Shown: positions 1 to 9,926, numbered from the stretch's first letter. The stretch: DNA of 44,906 bases from Clostridia bacterium (GCA_017429345.1 JAFRPB010000060.1:1-44906); one strand, 5' to 3'. The notes: generated from the sequence alone by a model not told the origin. Program-made: numbers and translations.

Positions 1-180
1 ACGACTGAACCTGCGGCTCCGACGACGACTGAACCTGCGGCTCCGACGACGACTGAACCTGCGGTTCCGACGACGACCGAACCTGCGGCTCCGACGACGA
101 CCGAACCTGCGGCTCCGACGACGACCGAACCTGCGGCTCCGACGACGACTGAACCTGCGGCTCCGACGACAACAGAGCCA
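1..180 (+). repeat. Tandem 21-bp repeat coding for a TTEPAAP linker
   Basis: About eight near-identical 21-base units read T-T-E-P-A-A-P in the frame of the large gene. One unit has Val in place of Ala. This is a low-complexity Thr/Pro linker of the sort that separates dockerins or signal regions from binding modules. The array probably continues left of the window. Confidence 0.9.
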
Positions 181-3100
181 GTGAGTCTGAATGACGATCA
201 ATATCCGATCACCTATTATTTATATAATAACGACAGCTATCTCAGTAAACTGGAGATCGAAAACAAGAATCCGGGTTACTATACTTCCGGAACCGGTCTG
301 CAGCTTCTGAATCTGAATGTGGAAGGATATATCTTCGACGGATGGTTTGACGGACAGGGAAAGAACGCAGAACAAATCAAAAGGATCGAAAAAGGCGCGA
401 CCGGTCCTATAGAGCTTTATGCGCACTGGGAACCGATTGAATACACGATTATGTTCGAATCTGATCTGATCCCGGTTGAATCTCAAACCTACACGGTCAA
501 CCGGGGGCTTGTCCTGCCGACGCCCACGCTGGACGGCTACATTTTTGCAGGGTGGTCAGACGAAACGGGAAAAATCATCAAAAAGATCCCGGTTGGAACA
601 ATAGGATCAAAGCAGTATTCCGCCAACTGGCTGAGCATGCGTAATCAAGCATGGTCTAAACAAAAACTGGATGATCCGATCATTTTAGAGGATACCGAGA
701 ACAACCTGATTCTTTTTACCTATGAAATCGGCGAAATCAGAAACGTTCCGTCTTTTGTGATCGAGGACTTCGGTTATATCAATTCAAACGGTATCTCAAA
801 AACGGTGACAAAAACATTCTCGACAAAGGTGTCAAAGTCTTTGATGAATACCTATACGAATACCGTTTCCGACTCCACCGTCAACACATTCGGCTGGACG
901 CTGTCAAACGCGTGGTCGGACAGCTCTACGGTGAATGAGGAATGGGCGAAAGAACACGGTATGACGCAGCAGGAGGCCGAAGAATACTGCAAAAGCGATA
1001 CGAACGGATGGTATGTCAGCAACGGTACAGGTGGATCAACGACAACGCAGAAGCTTGACACAAAAGATACTTACGATCTGAATACGCAGACGAGAAACGG
1101 TTCGGTGGGCGGAGAAACATCGAGTTCTGTATCTCATGCGGGAAAGATATCGTCTTCGTATGAAGGAACACAAGACGCCAAAGTTGAGGTCAATGCCGGA
1201 TTCAGTTTCCTCGGCGCGAAGGATACATTCTCCGCGAGCAGCAAAGATACGTTCAGCTCGTCGACAACGGATACGGAGGAAAGAAGCAAAAGCTCGAACT
1301 TTAATATTTCCGGCGGAAGCAGCGATCAGAAGGGCTCCGTTTCGCATACCGGGACCAATACAACGAACAGCGCGACATGGAATAATGAATCGGGATATAA
1401 CGGGAGCTCTACCGTTACCAACAATAAATCTCTTGCAAGAGCGATCTCTGACAGCATCTCGAATAAATACGGTTACGGAAAAACCTATATCGAAAGTGAA
1501 ACGGGCACCACGAAGCAGGATTTCTCGTCAAGCACGATAATACAGGACACCTACGGATCTACCGTAACGTTCTCTGCAGAGACAGCCGAATCCGAAACCC
1601 TGACTTACACGACAACAAATACGGCGTCCGGATACCACCGCTGGATCATGGTCGATACCGCGCATGTGTTCGCCGTCGTCGGCTATGACATCGCGACTTC
1701 GTCATATTTCGTTTCGACTTATACCGTCATGGATAACAATCTTCAGCAGTTTGAGGATTATTCTTACTCTACCGGCGCGTATAACGATAATCAGAATTCC
1801 TATATCGATTTTGAGGTGCCGTATGACACGATCACGGAATACGTGGGCAATCGCGTCGGCAAGAGTGAAGGACTCGAAGTGAATTCGTCCGGCGTGATTA
1901 CCGCTTACACGGGTACGGATAATTATGTCGTGATTCCCGAATATATGGTGATCGATAACCACGACGGCTCGACGTCTGTAATTCAGGTGACTGGGCTGAG
2001 TGAAAAAGCGTTCAAAGCCAACAGCAACATCACCGGCGTAAATCTGTCTTCCTTTATCGATGAAATACCGGCGAATGCGTTCCGTGGGTGCAGTTCATTG
2101 AAAGAGGTACAGTCTTTCGCCTCGAAAATAGGAAGCAACGCTTTCGCCGAATGCATATCATTAGATGCGCTTGTATTGGGTTACGGAATTACATCGATCG
2201 GGGATAACGCATTTACGGGTATTAACGATTTATCGATTTATGCGATCAATAAAGACGTTGTAAATGCTGTCGTGAATTCCGGCGCAAAAAAAATAACGGT
2301 CAATGTAACCGACAAGCTGAAATCTCTCAATAATACGACGTTGATCGTTCCGAAAGGTACTGAGAGTTTTACATTCAACGGTCTTGGTAAAACATATAAA
2401 AATACAAGTATTGCATCGGACGCAAAAAAAACCGTCATAAACCGGGCGAAGTTTATTTCAACTTCCGCCACGCCGCTGAAGCTTTCGTCTGAAGAGGTCG
2501 TACTCAATCAGGTGTCTGTTGAATCCCCGGGGATTGCCCTGCTGCTTTCGGCTGATTCATGCGACGTTTCCCTTTTCGGTGATAACAAGATTTCATCATC
2601 ATACGGAAAAACGATGCTCTGCAAAAATGTTACTTTTGACAAGCTTGCAGCAGGATTGCAGAGCAATTTGGAGGTTAAAGGAGATATCCTGACAGCCGGT
2701 GAACTCAACGGAAAGTCCTATCTGAAATGCAGCGGTGAGATCATTAAGATATCGGCCGGAGAATTCGATCAATATGCCCAGGGCATGCTTACCGTAACCT
2801 TTGATGCAAACGGGGGTAAAGTAGAAGAAACATCGAAAACAGTATTCTACGGACAGGCTTACGGTAAGCTGCCGACCCCGAAAAGGAAAAACTATACGTT
2901 TGCGGGTTGGTATACAAAAAAGAAAGGCGGAGAAAAAGTCACTGCAAAAACGATCGTTTCCGCAACGGAAAAGCAGACGCTTTATGCCCATTGGAACGCG
3001 GTGGAATTCACTGTAACCTTTGACGCCAACGGGGGCGTTTGCGATGAATCGGAGAGAACGCTCCATTACGGAGATACTTACGGAAAGCTCCCCGTACCGG

Positions 3101-4110
3101 AAAGAAAGTATTACACCTTCGACGGATGGTATACCGAAAAAGAAGGCGGAACGCAGATTGCCGAGAATACGGAGATCACCGAACCGACAGACCGAACGGT
3201 ATACGCGCATTGGACGCTTATTCCCGGTTCCGATTGGATAAAAGCCGACGAAGTACCGGAAGACGCGGAGATTATCGAAAGAAAATATACATATGTTTTG
3301 ACGTCTTATACCACGTCCCCGATTTCGTCATTAAGCGGCTGGACGAGATATGATTCCTCTTGGGAGTGGAGCGATTACGGCTCATGGAGCGCATGGCAGG
3401 ATTCCTCGGTCTCAAGCTCCGAATCGCGGCAGGTAGAGACAAGGTATATCGACCCGGTATATAAGACGAAATATAATTATTACCGTTATGTGAACGCCGC
3501 GCATAACCGATTCGGTACAGCCGGATATTCGGATTGCTATTATCTCGAAGAGATTTCTCTTGATTACGAATTGACCTATACGGAGACACATTCAGGCATC
3601 GCTTTTTACGGTTATTACGGAGACTATCTACAGGCATACTGGATGAAACAGGGAACCTATAATGACAAGCAGTTCAAAACACAGGAGCAGGTTTCCCCCG
3701 GCCATACACAGTACCGTTACAGAGACCGGTATAAGATGTATACCTATTATTACTCGAAGACGGAAGACATGGAATCGACGACGGATCCCACCGGGCAGAA
3801 GAATGTTTCCGACGTTGTCGAATGGGTAAAATACCGTCCTGCGACTTTGTCGAATGAGCCTGTTTCCGACCCGGAACCCGTTTACGTGACAAAATATAAT
3901 TATTACCGCTATGTCAACGCGGATCATACCCGCTGCGGAACGGCCGGATATTCGGATTGCTATTATCTCGAAGAGATTTCTCTTGATTACGAATTGACCT
4001 ATAATCATTCCGCGGGAGGTATTGATTTCTACGGAGATTACGGAACATATCTGACGGGCTGTTGGATGAAGAAGGATCCTTTCACAACGAAAGAATTGGT
4101 TTCATCATAA
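1..4110 (+). CDS. Large secreted/surface protein, 5' end cut by window edge
   Basis: The reading frame is open from base 1, so the N-terminus, including any signal peptide, lies outside the window. Residues 1-60 are a TTEPAAP-type linker like those that follow dockerins in neighbouring proteins. Then come two Listeria-Bacteroides (Flg_new/InlB-B) repeats ending in YAHWEP and SANW, and a long Ser/Thr-rich beta-type stretch encoded at about 750-1640. Next are a few BspA-like LRRs (SIGDNAFTG), two more Flg_new repeats (VTFDANGG ... YAHW), and two copies of a Tyr-rich module starting KYNYYRYVNA. Such repeats are typical of extracellular adhesins of gut Firmicutes. No enzyme motif was seen. A binding or structural surface role is inferred; no function can be assigned. 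Translation stops with TAA at 4108-4110. Confidence 0.85.
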   Translation, partial: TTEPAAPTTTEPAAPTTTEPAVPTTTEPAAPTTTEPAAPTTTEPAAPTTTEPAAPTTTEPVSLNDDQYPITYYLYNNDSYLSKLEIENKNPGYYTSGTGLQLLNLNVEGYIFDGWFDGQGKNAEQIKRIEKGATGPIELYAHWEPIEYTIMFESDLIPVESQTYTVNRGLVLPTPTLDGYIFAGWSDETGKIIKKIPVGTIGSKQYSANWLSMRNQAWSKQKLDDPIILEDTENNLILFTYEIGEIRNVPSFVIEDFGYINSNGISKTVTKTFSTKVSKSLMNTYTNTVSDSTVNTFGWTLSNAWSDSSTVNEEWAKEHGMTQQEAEEYCKSDTNGWYVSNGTGGSTTTQKLDTKDTYDLNTQTRNGSVGGETSSSVSHAGKISSSYEGTQDAKVEVNAGFSFLGAKDTFSASSKDTFSSSTTDTEERSKSSNFNISGGSSDQKGSVSHTGTNTTNSATWNNESGYNGSSTVTNNKSLARAISDSISNKYGYGKTYIESETGTTKQDFSSSTIIQDTYGSTVTFSAETAESETLTYTTTNTASGYHRWIMVDTAHVFAVVGYDIATSSYFVSTYTVMDNNLQQFEDYSYSTGAYNDNQNSYIDFEVPYDTITEYVGNRVGKSEGLEVNSSGVITAYTGTDNYVVIPEYMVIDNHDGSTSVIQVTGLSEKAFKANSNITGVNLSSFIDEIPANAFRGCSSLKEVQSFASKIGSNAFAECISLDALVLGYGITSIGDNAFTGINDLSIYAINKDVVNAVVNSGAKKITVNVTDKLKSLNNTTLIVPKGTESFTFNGLGKTYKNTSIASDAKKTVINRAKFISTSATPLKLSSEEVVLNQVSVESPGIALLLSADSCDVSLFGDNKISSSYGKTMLCKNVTFDKLAAGLQSNLEVKGDILTAGELNGKSYLKCSGEIIKISAGEFDQYAQGMLTVTFDANGGKVEETSKTVFYGQAYGKLPTPKRKNYTFAGWYTKKKGGEKVTAKTIVSATEKQTLYAHWNAVEFTVTFDANGGVCDESERTLHYGDTYGKLPVPERKYYTFDGWYTEKEGGTQIAENTEITEPTDRTVYAHWTLIPGSDWIKADEVPEDAEIIERKYTYVLTSYTTSPISSLSGWTRYDSSWEWSDYGSWSAWQDSSVSSSESRQVETRYIDPVYKTKYNYYRYVNAAHNRFGTAGYSDCYYLEEISLDYELTYTETHSGIAFYGYYGDYLQAYWMKQGTYNDKQFKTQEQVSPGHTQYRYRDRYKMYTYYYSKTEDMESTTDPTGQKNVSDVVEWVKYRPATLSNEPVSDPEPVYVTKYNYYRYVNADHTRCGTAGYSDCYYLEEISLDYELTYNHSAGGIDFYGDYGTYLTGCWMKKDPFTTKELVSS
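3469..4080 (+). repeat. Duplicated Tyr-rich C-terminal module
   Basis: Two copies of a module of about 60 residues lie at about 3469-3660 and 3889-4080. Both begin KYNYYRYVNA and share GTAGYSDCYYLEEISL, followed by a more variable Gly/Tyr-rich tail ending in a WMK motif. The central DNA is almost identical between copies (3526-3582 against 3946-4002), so the duplication is recent or kept similar by gene conversion. I do not recognise the domain. Confidence 0.8.
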
Positions 4111-4186
4111 AAGTCGTCGCGTATTGATCCGACGCCCGAAAAGCTTGTTATTGAAAAACAAACGGATCGACGATATAGTATTATTT

Positions 4187-4277
4187 AAGCAACACCGCAG
4201 ATCGCTGTGCAGATTGCGTGCGCTGACGGGATAAAGATTACGTAAGACGCGCATCCGCATCGTTGCGGTGTTTGCTT
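4187..4277 (+). mobile_element. MITE-like element, short copy A
   Basis: Terminal inverted repeats AAGCAACACCGCA (4187-4199) and TGCGGTGTTTGCTT (4264-4277) bound about 91 bases. The interior shares the stretch ATAAAGAT...GTAAGACGCGCAT with the copy at 31394-31558 read on the minus strand. It lacks the middle part of the longer copies, so it looks like an internal deletion form. It ends 25 bases before the start of the next gene, and a TATAAT (4277-4282) sits at its edge. No transposase is encoded. Confidence 0.65.
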
Positions 4278-4302
4278 ATAATGTAAGAAAGGTTTTGAGG
4301 AA

Positions 4303-7300
4303 ATGAAATCAGCACCGAAAAAGCTTCTCACTGTCGCGCTCAGCGTCCTGATGATCGCGCTGACCGTGCCGTTCGGCGTATTTGCTTCCGCCGCAAAAAC
4401 CGTTGACAGCGGCGAATGCGGAGAGAACGTCACATGGGAACTCGACAGCGACGGAACGCTGACCGTCAGCGGCACGGGAGAAATGGAGGATTATTATTCT
4501 TTTCCAATCGCAGACAACGGTAAAATCAAAACCGTCGTTGTCGAAGACGGCGTGACGCGCATCGGAAGTTGGGCGTTTGAAGGCTGCGAATCTCTGATAT
4601 CGATCACGATCCCGGACAGTGTGACGAGCATCGGCCATGATGCGTTTAATAATTCAGCGTATTATAATGATAAAAACAATTGGACCGACGGCGTATTATA
4701 TATCGGTAATATCTTAATCACTGCTGACGAAAAGACCGTAGCCGAAAGCTATACGATCAAAGAAGGAACGAAGGTTATAGGCGATGATGCGTTTGTCTGG
4801 TGCTGTCTGAATTCTATTACGATCCCGGACAGCGTAACGAACATCGGCGATGAGGCGTTTTCCGACTGCGACAGTCTGACCTCGATCACGATCCCGGACA
4901 GCGTAACGAGAATCGGTGATTATGCGTTTTCCTACTGCAGCTGTCTGACCTCGATCACGATCCCGGACAGCGTAACGAGAATCGGCGAGCATGCAGTTTA
5001 CGGCTGCGGCAGTCTGACTGAGATCCGGTACAGCGGCAGCGAAGAGAACTGGTACGCGCTGACGGACGGCGTCGATCTCGGGTATGACGAAGGTATGGTG
5101 ACGCTCTGTTTTAACGGGGAAGAAGCGCCTGTAAACACCGAAAACAGCGGAACCTGCGGCGATAAGGGAGACAACGTCGCCTGGACGCTTGATGATAACG
5201 GCACACTGACCATCAGCGGCAGCGGGAAAATGCGGGATTCCTGTGCCGCGTTCTCCGGAGATGAGAGAATCAAAACAGTAATAATAGAAGACGGCGTCAG
5301 CTACATCGGAGCCTCTGCGTTTAAAAACTGTAAGAATCTGCAGGTGATCTTTATTCCTGCCAGTGTGTTCGATTCCGTTTATTATTATGACCCGGATCCC
5401 GACGATTGGTGCGGCACAGAAGAAATAGTTGAAAAGAAAGGCTTAGGAGCAGGTATAACGACCGGCTGCAGCAAGCTGCGCGCGATTTTTTACGCCGGCA
5501 GCAGTTCCGGATTGAAAATATCCTGCAATGGTGATGACTGGAGCAACGCGCTCTACTATAACGGCGTTCCGGTTATCTGCGATTGTTATTCCTGCGGCGC
5601 GGACGGCGCCGACGTTTCGTGGACGTTTGACGGCGACGGCACGCTGACAATCAGCGGCGTCGGCGCGATACGGGATTATGACAGAGCTGAAACCGCCGTA
5701 GACGATTTCGATGATCCTGTATTATTTGAATATCTGTTTTACGATACCACAGCTACCCCATTTCACCTGCTGCCGATCCGTAAAATCGTTATAAAAGAAG
5801 GCGTGACCGGCATCGGCGACTTTACGTTTTACGGCTGCGAAGCGTTGGAGGAGGTTGTCCTGCCGGACGGGTTGAAAAGGATCGGTGAAGTCGCGTTCGG
5901 ATACTGTACAAAGCTGATCGATATTTTCATCCCGGAGAGCGTAACGGATATCGAAGAGCTTGCGTTTTACAAAACGGCGGCATATCTGGATGAGCGGAAT
6001 TGGTCCGACAATGTATTTTATCTCGGCGACCGGCTGATCAAGGCTGACGCCGAATCCGTCGGAGGCGCTTATTCCGTCCGGAAAGGCACAACACACATCG
6101 AGAAGTCGGCGTTTTCCGGTTGTTCGAGTCTGTCGGAAATTGTTATTCCGGACAGTGTAACGAGCATCGGCCGCGACGTGTTTTGCGGATGTTCAAATCT
6201 GACGAACGTTACGCTCCCGAACAGCGTGACGAGCATCGGCCGCGACGTGTTTTACGGATGTTCAAATCTGACGAACGTTACGCTCCCGAACAGCGTGACG
6301 GACATCGGCGTCAGAGCGTTTTCCGGCTGTACCGCCTTGTCGGACATTACGATCCCGAACAGCGTGACGGACATCGGCGACAGCGCGTTTTACGGCTGTA
6401 CCGCCTTGTCGGACATTACGATCCCGAACAGTGTGACGGACATCGGCGACAGCGCGTTTTACGGCTGTACCGCCTTGTCGGACATTACGATCCCGAACAG
6501 CGTGACGGACATCGGCTACAGCGCGTTTTACGGCTGTACCGCCTTGTCGGACATTTCGCTCCCGAACAGCGTGACGGACATCGGAGCTTATGCGTTTTGT
6601 AATACAGCGTATTATAACGATAAGAGCAATTGGACCGACGGCGTATTATATATCGGCAACGCCTTAATTCAAGCTGACGAAGAGACGTTATCCAGAAGCT
6701 ATACGATCAAAGAAGGAACGAAGGTCATTGCAGATACTGCGTTTGAAAAATGCGAAGGTCTTGAGTCGATCGCGATCCCGGACGGCGTGACGGACGTCGG
6801 CATATCCGCGTTTTCGAACTGCACCGGTCTGAAGGAGCTGACGCTTCCCGACAGTGTAACCCGAATCGCCGGTTATGCTTTTTCCGGATGTGAAAATCTG
6901 CGCGTGCTTGATATGGGCAGCGGCGTGACGGAGATCGGCGAATATGCGTTCGACGAATGTGAAAACATCACGGATGTTTATGTTTCGAAAAATTTGAGAT
7001 CGGTCGGGTACTGTGCTTTTTTGGCCTCCGATGGGATAAAAAACGTATATGTATCCGATCTGCCCGCATGGTGGGCGATCGAATTTGACGATTACGGCGA
7101 TCATTTAAGATCAGCAGATTATAAGCGTCTTTGGATCGACGGCGCTGCTCAGAGTGAATGCGTCGTACCGGACGGTGTGACCGAAATCCCCGAGTACGCG
7201 TTTCAAGGATTTAACGAGCTTGAAAGCATCCTTCTTCCCGCAGGCGTTAAATCGCTCGGCGAACATTTTCTTGAAGGCGCGACAGGCATTCAGACGATTA

Positions 7301-9021
7301 CCGTTCCGAATACAGTAACGGAGGATGAAGATGTCGCGGGGGATTATTCCGGAGATTACAATTCCTGCAGTAAGGCTTTTGCAGGCAGCTCCGTGAAAAC
7401 GATTATTTTTGAAGAAGGGCTGACGAAAATCCCGAGCCGGATCTGCGAGGACGCCGCGTCTCTGACGAAGGTCGTTATTCCTTCCGGCGTCACGACAATC
7501 GGCAAGGCTGCGTTTGAAAACTGCGAGCAATTGAAGAGTATTGTCCTGTCGGAAGGCGTAACGACCGTCGGAGACTATGCGTTTTTCGGATGCAGCCGAC
7601 TCAAGACCGTCACGTTGCCGGACGGTGTGACGATCATCGGGAACGGTGCGTTTGAAGACTGCAGCCGATTAAAAAGCGCGGTCCTTCCCGAAGGAGTAAC
7701 GACTGTCGGGAACGATACGTTTTCCGGATGCAGCCGACTCAAGACCGTCACACTGCCGGACGGTGTAACGATCATCGGGAACGGTGCGTTTGAGGGCTGT
7801 AAAAAGCTTTCGGCAGTTTCCCTTCCGGACAGCGTCACGGTGATCGGCGATTCAGCGTTTTCCGGCTGCGCGGCGCTGAAGGAGCTTGTCCTGCCGCCGA
7901 ATCTCGAGTCGCTCGGCGCTTCTTTCCTTGACGGAGTGCCCGGGATCAAAACGGTTGTCGTGCCGAAAACAGTGCAGGATGTGCAATCAGACAAAGGTTC
8001 TCGTTTTGATGACGATCCGTATTATACTGTTTATTACTGGAGCATGAGCGACGACGCAACATTACACAATTGCAATAACGCCTTCAATGGCAGTTCCGTG
8101 CGGACGCTGACTTTTGAAGCGGGGCTGCAGAGGATTCCGTGTAAAATCTGCGAATTCGCCTCGGCGCTGACGACCGTCAAGATCCCGGACAGCGTAACGG
8201 AAATCGGGAGATACGCATTCAGGTATTGTAATGATTTAACGGATATCTTTTTTGCCGGCAGTGAAAAGGAATGGAAGGCGCTGACAAAAGGCGAGGATCC
8301 CGGTTACGACACGGAAACGGTGACCGTACACTTTAACTGCGACCTCTCGGAAGAAGGAACCACACAATGCGGGATCACCGACGAATATGGCACGGAACCC
8401 GGTACGACCGACATGTCTGCGACCGAGCCGCCGGTTGAGCCGTCGACCGAAGAACCGGTTGAGCCATCGACCACGGAACAGATAACTGCGGAACAAACTA
8501 CTTTCGAACAGACGGAACAGATGACTGCGGAACAGACGACTGCGGAACAGACCATAACGGAGCCGACAACAGAAGAGCAGACGACCGCCGCCCCGAGCAC
8601 AACGAAACCGATCACAGCGGAACAGACGACTGCGGAACAGACCATAACGGAGCCGACAACAGAAGAGCAGACGACCGCCGCCCCGACCACAACGGAACCC
8701 ACGACAACGGAACCGACGACCGCCGCGCCAACCACTGCGGGAAAGACGACTGCAGAGTCGACCGCTGCGGAGCCGACGACAGGCGAACCCGTCGAAAAAG
8801 GTTTCTTCCTCGGCGATGTAAACAAAGACGGCAAGATCAACGCGAAGGACGCGAGAGCCGCGCTGCGCATCTCCGCACGTCTGGATCCCGCCGATGAACT
8901 TACGCTGAAGCTTGCAGATTCGAATCAAAACGGCAAGGTTCAGGCAGGAGACGCGCGCCTGATCCTGCGCCACAGCGCAAAGCTTGAAAAGCTGCCCGAC
9001 GTGAAGATCGCCGCAGAATAA
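4303..9021 (+). CDS. BspA-like leucine-rich repeat protein with C-terminal dockerin
   Basis: This 1572-residue protein starts with a clear signal peptide (positive start, hydrophobic core, VFASAA) and is therefore exported. Most of it is BspA/LRR_5 repeats of about 23 residues, with the pattern ITIPDSVTSIGDYAFSYC. These alternate with LRR-flanking beta modules that begin WTLDDNGTLTISGSGKM. After residue 1360 comes a Thr/Glu-rich linker, then a type I dockerin at about residues 1508-1565 with two Ca-binding segments, GDVNKDGKINAKDAR and ADSNQNGKVQAGDAR. LRR_5 proteins usually bind host or polymer surfaces. The dockerin would attach the protein to a cohesin scaffold, but none is in this window. 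The start at 4303 has a GAGG ribosome site just upstream and gives the signal peptide directly. Confidence 0.93.
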   Translation: MKSAPKKLLTVALSVLMIALTVPFGVFASAAKTVDSGECGENVTWELDSDGTLTVSGTGEMEDYYSFPIADNGKIKTVVVEDGVTRIGSWAFEGCESLISITIPDSVTSIGHDAFNNSAYYNDKNNWTDGVLYIGNILITADEKTVAESYTIKEGTKVIGDDAFVWCCLNSITIPDSVTNIGDEAFSDCDSLTSITIPDSVTRIGDYAFSYCSCLTSITIPDSVTRIGEHAVYGCGSLTEIRYSGSEENWYALTDGVDLGYDEGMVTLCFNGEEAPVNTENSGTCGDKGDNVAWTLDDNGTLTISGSGKMRDSCAAFSGDERIKTVIIEDGVSYIGASAFKNCKNLQVIFIPASVFDSVYYYDPDPDDWCGTEEIVEKKGLGAGITTGCSKLRAIFYAGSSSGLKISCNGDDWSNALYYNGVPVICDCYSCGADGADVSWTFDGDGTLTISGVGAIRDYDRAETAVDDFDDPVLFEYLFYDTTATPFHLLPIRKIVIKEGVTGIGDFTFYGCEALEEVVLPDGLKRIGEVAFGYCTKLIDIFIPESVTDIEELAFYKTAAYLDERNWSDNVFYLGDRLIKADAESVGGAYSVRKGTTHIEKSAFSGCSSLSEIVIPDSVTSIGRDVFCGCSNLTNVTLPNSVTSIGRDVFYGCSNLTNVTLPNSVTDIGVRAFSGCTALSDITIPNSVTDIGDSAFYGCTALSDITIPNSVTDIGDSAFYGCTALSDITIPNSVTDIGYSAFYGCTALSDISLPNSVTDIGAYAFCNTAYYNDKSNWTDGVLYIGNALIQADEETLSRSYTIKEGTKVIADTAFEKCEGLESIAIPDGVTDVGISAFSNCTGLKELTLPDSVTRIAGYAFSGCENLRVLDMGSGVTEIGEYAFDECENITDVYVSKNLRSVGYCAFLASDGIKNVYVSDLPAWWAIEFDDYGDHLRSADYKRLWIDGAAQSECVVPDGVTEIPEYAFQGFNELESILLPAGVKSLGEHFLEGATGIQTITVPNTVTEDEDVAGDYSGDYNSCSKAFAGSSVKTIIFEEGLTKIPSRICEDAASLTKVVIPSGVTTIGKAAFENCEQLKSIVLSEGVTTVGDYAFFGCSRLKTVTLPDGVTIIGNGAFEDCSRLKSAVLPEGVTTVGNDTFSGCSRLKTVTLPDGVTIIGNGAFEGCKKLSAVSLPDSVTVIGDSAFSGCAALKELVLPPNLESLGASFLDGVPGIKTVVVPKTVQDVQSDKGSRFDDDPYYTVYYWSMSDDATLHNCNNAFNGSSVRTLTFEAGLQRIPCKICEFASALTTVKIPDSVTEIGRYAFRYCNDLTDIFFAGSEKEWKALTKGEDPGYDTETVTVHFNCDLSEEGTTQCGITDEYGTEPGTTDMSATEPPVEPSTEEPVEPSTTEQITAEQTTFEQTEQMTAEQTTAEQTITEPTTEEQTTAAPSTTKPITAEQTTAEQTITEPTTEEQTTAAPTTTEPTTTEPTTAAPTTAGKTTAESTAAEPTTGEPVEKGFFLGDVNKDGKINAKDARAALRISARLDPADELTLKLADSNQNGKVQAGDARLILRHSAKLEKLPDVKIAAE
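6289..6590 (+). repeat. 69-bp tandem LRR units
   Basis: At least four successive 69-base (23-residue) units, each carrying AACAGCGTGACGGACATCGG, lie in register within the LRR gene and are nearly identical at the DNA level. This part of the protein reads SVTDIGDSAFYGCTALSDI over and over. Such arrays gain and lose units by slippage or recombination. Confidence 0.9.
8398..8800 (+). repeat. Thr/Glu/Pro linker with internal duplication
   Basis: Low-complexity coding DNA reads TAEQTTAEQTITEPTTEEQ and variants. One block of about 65 bases, around 8530-8597, recurs at about 8625-8690. It forms the flexible spacer between the LRR region and the dockerin of the surrounding gene. Confidence 0.85.
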
Positions 9022-9034
9022 ATATTCCGAATTG

Positions 9035-9078
9035 CAAGAGCTCCGCACGGATTTCCCGCACGGAGCTCTTGTTTTTCT
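9035..9078 (+). terminator. Rho-independent terminator after the LRR-dockerin gene
   Basis: An 11-bp perfect stem, CAAGAGCTCCG (9035-9045) with CGGAGCTCTTG (9061-9071), is followed by GTTTTTCTTTT. It lies 14 bases after the stop at 9021 and also separates this gene from the convergent sir2-type gene. Confidence 0.85.
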
Positions 9079-9110
9079 TTTCGGTTATGATATTTTTTCC
9101 GATCTTCGTC

Positions 9111-9821
9111 TTACAGCGCCTCGAACACCTTCGAGATATCCTCGTGGATGACCAGATCCGCGGCGTCGTCGTAGGGCGTGGGGTCGTAATTGATGATGAC
9201 GAATTTCGCGTCGTTGGGGCAATAGCGCACAAGGCCCGCCGCGGGGTAGACGACCAGCGAGCTGCCCACGACGACCAGCAGGTCGCACCCGCCGATGGCC
9301 CTGACCGAACGCGACAGCTTATCCTCGTCGAGCATTTCGCCGTAGAACACGATATCCGGCCGCAGGATGCCGCCGCAGGAGCAGCGGGGCACGCCCTCGG
9401 CTTTCTTGATGTATTTTTCCGGGTAGCGTTTTTTGCATTTCAGGCAGTAATACTCGAGCGTCGTGCCGTGGACCTCGATCACGTTTTTGCTGCCCGCGAG
9501 CTGATGCAGACCGTCGATGTTCTGCGTTACGACCGCGGAGACCTTGTCGCCCAGCGCGGCGATCTTTTTATGCGCGATATTCGGCTGCGCGTCGCCGACG
9601 ATCAGAAAATCCTTGTAATACTTATAAAACGTCTCCGGATCCCGCTTGAAAAAATCGATGTGCAGCAGCTCCTCGTACGGCACGGGGGATTTGCGCTTGT
9701 ACATCCCCTCTTTGCCGCGGAAATCCGCAAGTCCGCTCGCGGTGGAAATGCCCGCGCCGGTCAGGAACACGATCCTTTCGCTGCCGTCCGCAAGCCGTTT
9801 GAACGCTTCGATCCTGCTCAT
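9111..9821 (-). CDS. Sir2-family NAD-dependent protein deacylase
   Basis: This 236-residue protein shows the sirtuin fold motifs in order. GAGIST (residues 22-27) and GLADFRG bind NAD. TQNIDGLH (99-106) is the NAD/acyl pocket, and VHGTT holds the catalytic His118. A zinc module uses Cys126, Cys129, Cys147 and Cys149. The GSSL motif near residue 188 is also kept. Sirtuins remove acyl groups from protein lysines using NAD and act in the cytoplasm. Length is normal for bacterial sirtuins. The start is supported by GGGAG a few bases upstream. It is divergent from the AlkD-like gene, sharing a 105-base intergenic region. The target is unknown. Confidence 0.94.
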   Translation of the reverse strand: MSRIEAFKRLADGSERIVFLTGAGISTASGLADFRGKEGMYKRKSPVPYEELLHIDFFKRDPETFYKYYKDFLIVGDAQPNIAHKKIAALGDKVSAVVTQNIDGLHQLAGSKNVIEVHGTTLEYYCLKCKKRYPEKYIKKAEGVPRCSCGGILRPDIVFYGEMLDEDKLSRSVRAIGGCDLLVVVGSSLVVYPAAGLVRYCPNDAKFVIINYDPTPYDDAADLVIHEDISKVFEAL

Positions 9822-9926
9822 AAAGCTCCCTCTTTTCTTTTTTATAAAACAGTGTTATAATTATAATATACGCGCTTCTATTATATACGCGTTTCGGCGC
9901 GATGTCAATTCCGGAGGAGGATCGAT

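Noticed and set aside
4254-4282. A promoter at the edge of MITE copy A for the LRR-dockerin gene
   Set aside because: The TATAAT is good but no -35 box was found at the right distance, and it would leave only about 14 bases of leader.
9822-9926. An operator between the sirtuin and AlkD-like genes (two copies of ATATACGCG)
   Set aside because: The copies are direct, short and in AT-rich DNA with overlapping possible -10 boxes; not distinct enough to call.
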